Positions 62,445-64,000 of a stretch of DNA of 64,000 bases are shown here, piece after piece. How positions within the stretch are numbered: position 1 is the stretch's first letter; every line of letters starts with the position of its first letter. Origin of the DNA: Photobacterium sp. GB-56 (lineage in GTDB: Bacteria; Pseudomonadota; Gammaproteobacteria; Enterobacterales; Vibrionaceae); contig NZ_PYNW01000012.1 of assembly GCF_003026105.1 (NCBI RefSeq), forward strand, positions 59,850 through 123,849, written 5' to 3'. The notes beneath the pieces are model-generated. The model did not search any database. It saw only the letters and a program-made list of their open reading frames with translations, and was not told the DNA's origin. The position numbers were made by a program, and so were the translations under genes.

Positions 62445-63458
62445 TCAATTAGTTGGGGGTTTCGAACAAACTAGATAGTCAAAGCCATTATCAACGAGAG
62501 ACGCTTCCATAATAGAAATAACTTGCCGACTCGTTTTTTTACACATCACATCCGAATAATTGATCTTGTTTAGAATTAGCGAAGATATATGCTCTATCTC
62601 GTATTCAAACCCACCTCCGCTAACAACCGCTGAAATTTGTGTTTGCTCACCTTTAAACGATATGTCGATTGTCTTTGGGTTCCACCATTTATTATGAATA
62701 ACGATTTCTAGTTCAGGCCCTCGAATGATGGCTTCTCGTTTGAGATCACGCGTGATCGATGCGCAAATTTCACCTTTTATCTGGCCATCAAATTTAAACA
62801 CAACATTTTCATCGACTTCACTTTGGCTATTATCATTAACGTACTCAACAGTGGGTTTCTCTATAGGAGTATTTGTTAATCGACACAAATCAGCATAAAA
62901 CCAGAGACCGTATACACCAACATCTAAAGTCGCCCCGCCACATAACGTTGGATTAAATAAGTGCCAATCACTATCGAACTCATGCCAATTACCAAAGGAA
63001 GCTTCTATCGCGTTAATTTCAACCTTGTTTTCTTTTATAAACTGCTTCATTGCTTGATAAGCGGGAAATGCGACTGTTTTCATTGCTTCAGCTAACAGTA
63101 ACCCTTTTTCTTCAGCAAGCGTCGACATCGCATCCCAATCTTGTAAGTTAGTGAATGCTGGTTTCTCTACAAGAACATGCTTTCCTTTATTTAGAAATAA
63201 TTCAACCAAGCCTTTATGAAATGGGTGAATAGTCGCGATATAGACAATATCTACATTAGCGTCGTTTGCGAGTTCTGTGTAGGAACCATAACTTCTTTGG
63301 CAACCATATTGATTTGAAAAGCTATCAGCTCGCTGTTTATCTCGTGCCGCAACAGCATAGAGTTCAGCATTGTCGACTTGCATAGTCAGATCTGAAACAA
63401 AGCGATGTGCAATTTTACCAAGTCCTGCAATTCCCCAGCGTGCTTTCTGATTATTCAA
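62445..63458 (-). CDS. Gfo/Idh/MocA family oxidoreductase
   Basis: A 337-residue NAD(P)-dependent oxidoreductase. The Rossmann motif is WGIAGLGKIAHRFVSDL, followed by AVAARDKQRADSFSNQYGC and the active-site EKPAFTNLQDW (the EKP motif). A C-terminal substrate domain follows (LDVGVYGLWFYADLCRLT). Substrates in this family are sugars, polyols or related compounds, and no specific one can be given. I start it at TTG (63458) because AAAGGA lies seven bases before it. The longer frame to 63551 overlaps the upstream gene and translates to an implausible N-terminus. Confidence 0.85.
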   Translation of the reverse strand: MNNQKARWGIAGLGKIAHRFVSDLTMQVDNAELYAVAARDKQRADSFSNQYGCQRSYGSYTELANDANVDIVYIATIHPFHKGLVELFLNKGKHVLVEKPAFTNLQDWDAMSTLAEEKGLLLAEAMKTVAFPAYQAMKQFIKENKVEINAIEASFGNWHEFDSDWHLFNPTLCGGATLDVGVYGLWFYADLCRLTNTPIEKPTVEYVNDNSQSEVDENVVFKFDGQIKGEICASITRDLKREAIIRGPELEIVIHNKWWNPKTIDISFKGEQTQISAVVSGGGFEYEIEHISSLILNKINYSDVMCKKTSRQVISIMEASLVDNGFDYLVCSKPPTN

Positions 63459-63459
63459 C

Positions 63460-63696
63460 TTAGTATCCTTTAATGTTTGCTTTCTGGTCTTGTCCGCGCT
63501 TGGTGACCAAGATACCCGTAAGGATACACAAAATACCCAATAAAAGGGCAAGTTCTACACCGTTACTGATAGCATCCCAAACAACTCCCGTCAGCAATTG
63601 ACCGGTTATGACAAGTATTACTGTCAGCGTTGCGCCGACTTTTGATAACACATAACTATTAAGAGCGACAAACAAAGCCCCCATCACACCGCCAAG
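63460..63696 (-). pseudogene. YdcZ-type DMT transporter, C-terminal fragment
   Basis: The frame reads LGGVMGALFVALNSYVLSKV, then ILVITGQLLTGVVW and LLLGILCILTGILVTKR. This is the second half of a DUF606/YdcZ small multidrug-type transporter, normally about 145 residues with five helices. The homology runs straight back to a TAA at 63697-63699, and no first half is found upstream. A GTG at 63687 or ATG at 63684 could still start a two-helix product. I regard it as a truncated gene. Its stop lies one base from the oxidoreductase TTG. Confidence 0.6.
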
Positions 63697-63874
63697 TTAA
63701 TCTAATATTGGAACAATATCGACTACCCTAATGCACATTTATGCCAGCAAAATTGAAAGTATCTCTTGATTATTTAGAACAAAAATTGAGTGATAAGAGC
63801 CATATTTGGTAATGGTATTCACTCTAACTACAGAAGAGATAATGATGAGTGAGCCGAATAGCTAACTCATTTAT

Positions 63875-64000
63875 GTCGAGTAGACGACACTTGTTACCAA
63901 GTGCCGTCCCTCTAAGAACCGTACGTGCAACTTTCACTGCATACGGCTCAAGCCTCCACTAAGGCACCGATTGGCACCCAGCAACTTACAAAGCAGCGAG
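63875..64000 (-). mobile_element. Group II intron, 3' end (domains V and VI)
   Basis: The 34-base stretch at 63916-63949 on the minus strand is a group II intron domain V: it begins GAGCCGTATGC, has a GAAA-containing loop, and ends GTACGGTTC. Downstream, GAGGGACGGCACTTG pairs with CAAGTGTCGTC and CTC around a GTAA loop, leaving one bulged A. This is domain VI with its branch point. The intron then ends CTACTCGAC at about 63875. The rest, including any reverse transcriptase/maturase gene, lies beyond the right edge. Confidence 0.85.

Overview
The window is AT-rich gammaproteobacterial chromosomal DNA. Gene content and protein style (RNase II, DeaD, PpsA/PpsR, DUF2999, DUF2076, DUF1415, NirBD) point to Vibrionaceae, most likely Photobacterium. 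That placement is inference from protein families, not from a marker gene. I saw no rRNA or tRNA genes and no CRISPR array. Most of the window is ordinary core or shell genome with clear ribosome-binding sites and intrinsic terminators between units. Three stretches are accessory or decaying: about 35.9-40.6 kb, 42.7-43.2 kb and 63.4-64.0 kb.

Layout. 0-13 kb: a partial gamma-glutamylcyclotransferase-like gene, a predicted ABC-class ATPase, an RhlE-type DEAD-box helicase, a secreted HAD phosphatase, a FabY-like ketoacyl synthase divergent from a GlxA-type AraC regulator, the cold-shock helicase deaD, RNase II (rnb) and a DUF1415 gene. 13-22.8 kb: a diguanylate cyclase lacking a classical I-site, several small envelope proteins, an amidohydrolase broken by a -1 frameshift, a HAD-IB phosphatase, DUF2076, an RlpA-like lipoprotein and DUF2999. 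22.8-33.7 kb: a complete nitrate assimilation cluster on the minus strand, nasA-cobA-nasT followed by nrtABC-nirBD. Both halves begin with a leader in which an ANTAR-type hexaloop hairpin overlaps an intrinsic terminator. NasT, encoded between them, is the obvious antiterminator. 33.8-35.9 kb: a K+ channel and an unknown secreted protein.

35.9-40.6 kb is an island of gene remnants. Inside it is a compact minus-strand operon: a previously unlisted 42-residue Cys-containing peptide ORF, an MFS exporter overlapping its end, and a JmjC/cupin oxygenase overlapping the exporter. The oxygenase is interrupted by one in-frame amber codon. This is my best candidate for an undescribed system (a modified peptide with exporter and hydroxylase), but it is inferential.

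40.7-54.6 kb: LemA and two TPM-domain proteins, oligopeptidase B, GlpM, DUF2867, a VirK/YbjX protein, the ppsA/ppsR pair, an LprI-like protein, a DinB-like protein and a GNAT enzyme. 54.7-61.5 kb: a glycerol-3-phosphate/glycerophosphodiester uptake locus. ugpBAEC plus a HAD-IIB phosphatase run one way, and ugpQ plus a GlpR-like regulator run the other. The shared intergenic region holds a 10-bp inverted repeat and a Pho-box-like tandem repeat. 61.6-64 kb: small genes, a Gfo/Idh/MocA oxidoreductase, a truncated YdcZ-type transporter, and the 3' end of a group II intron (domains V and VI, minus strand) running off the right edge.
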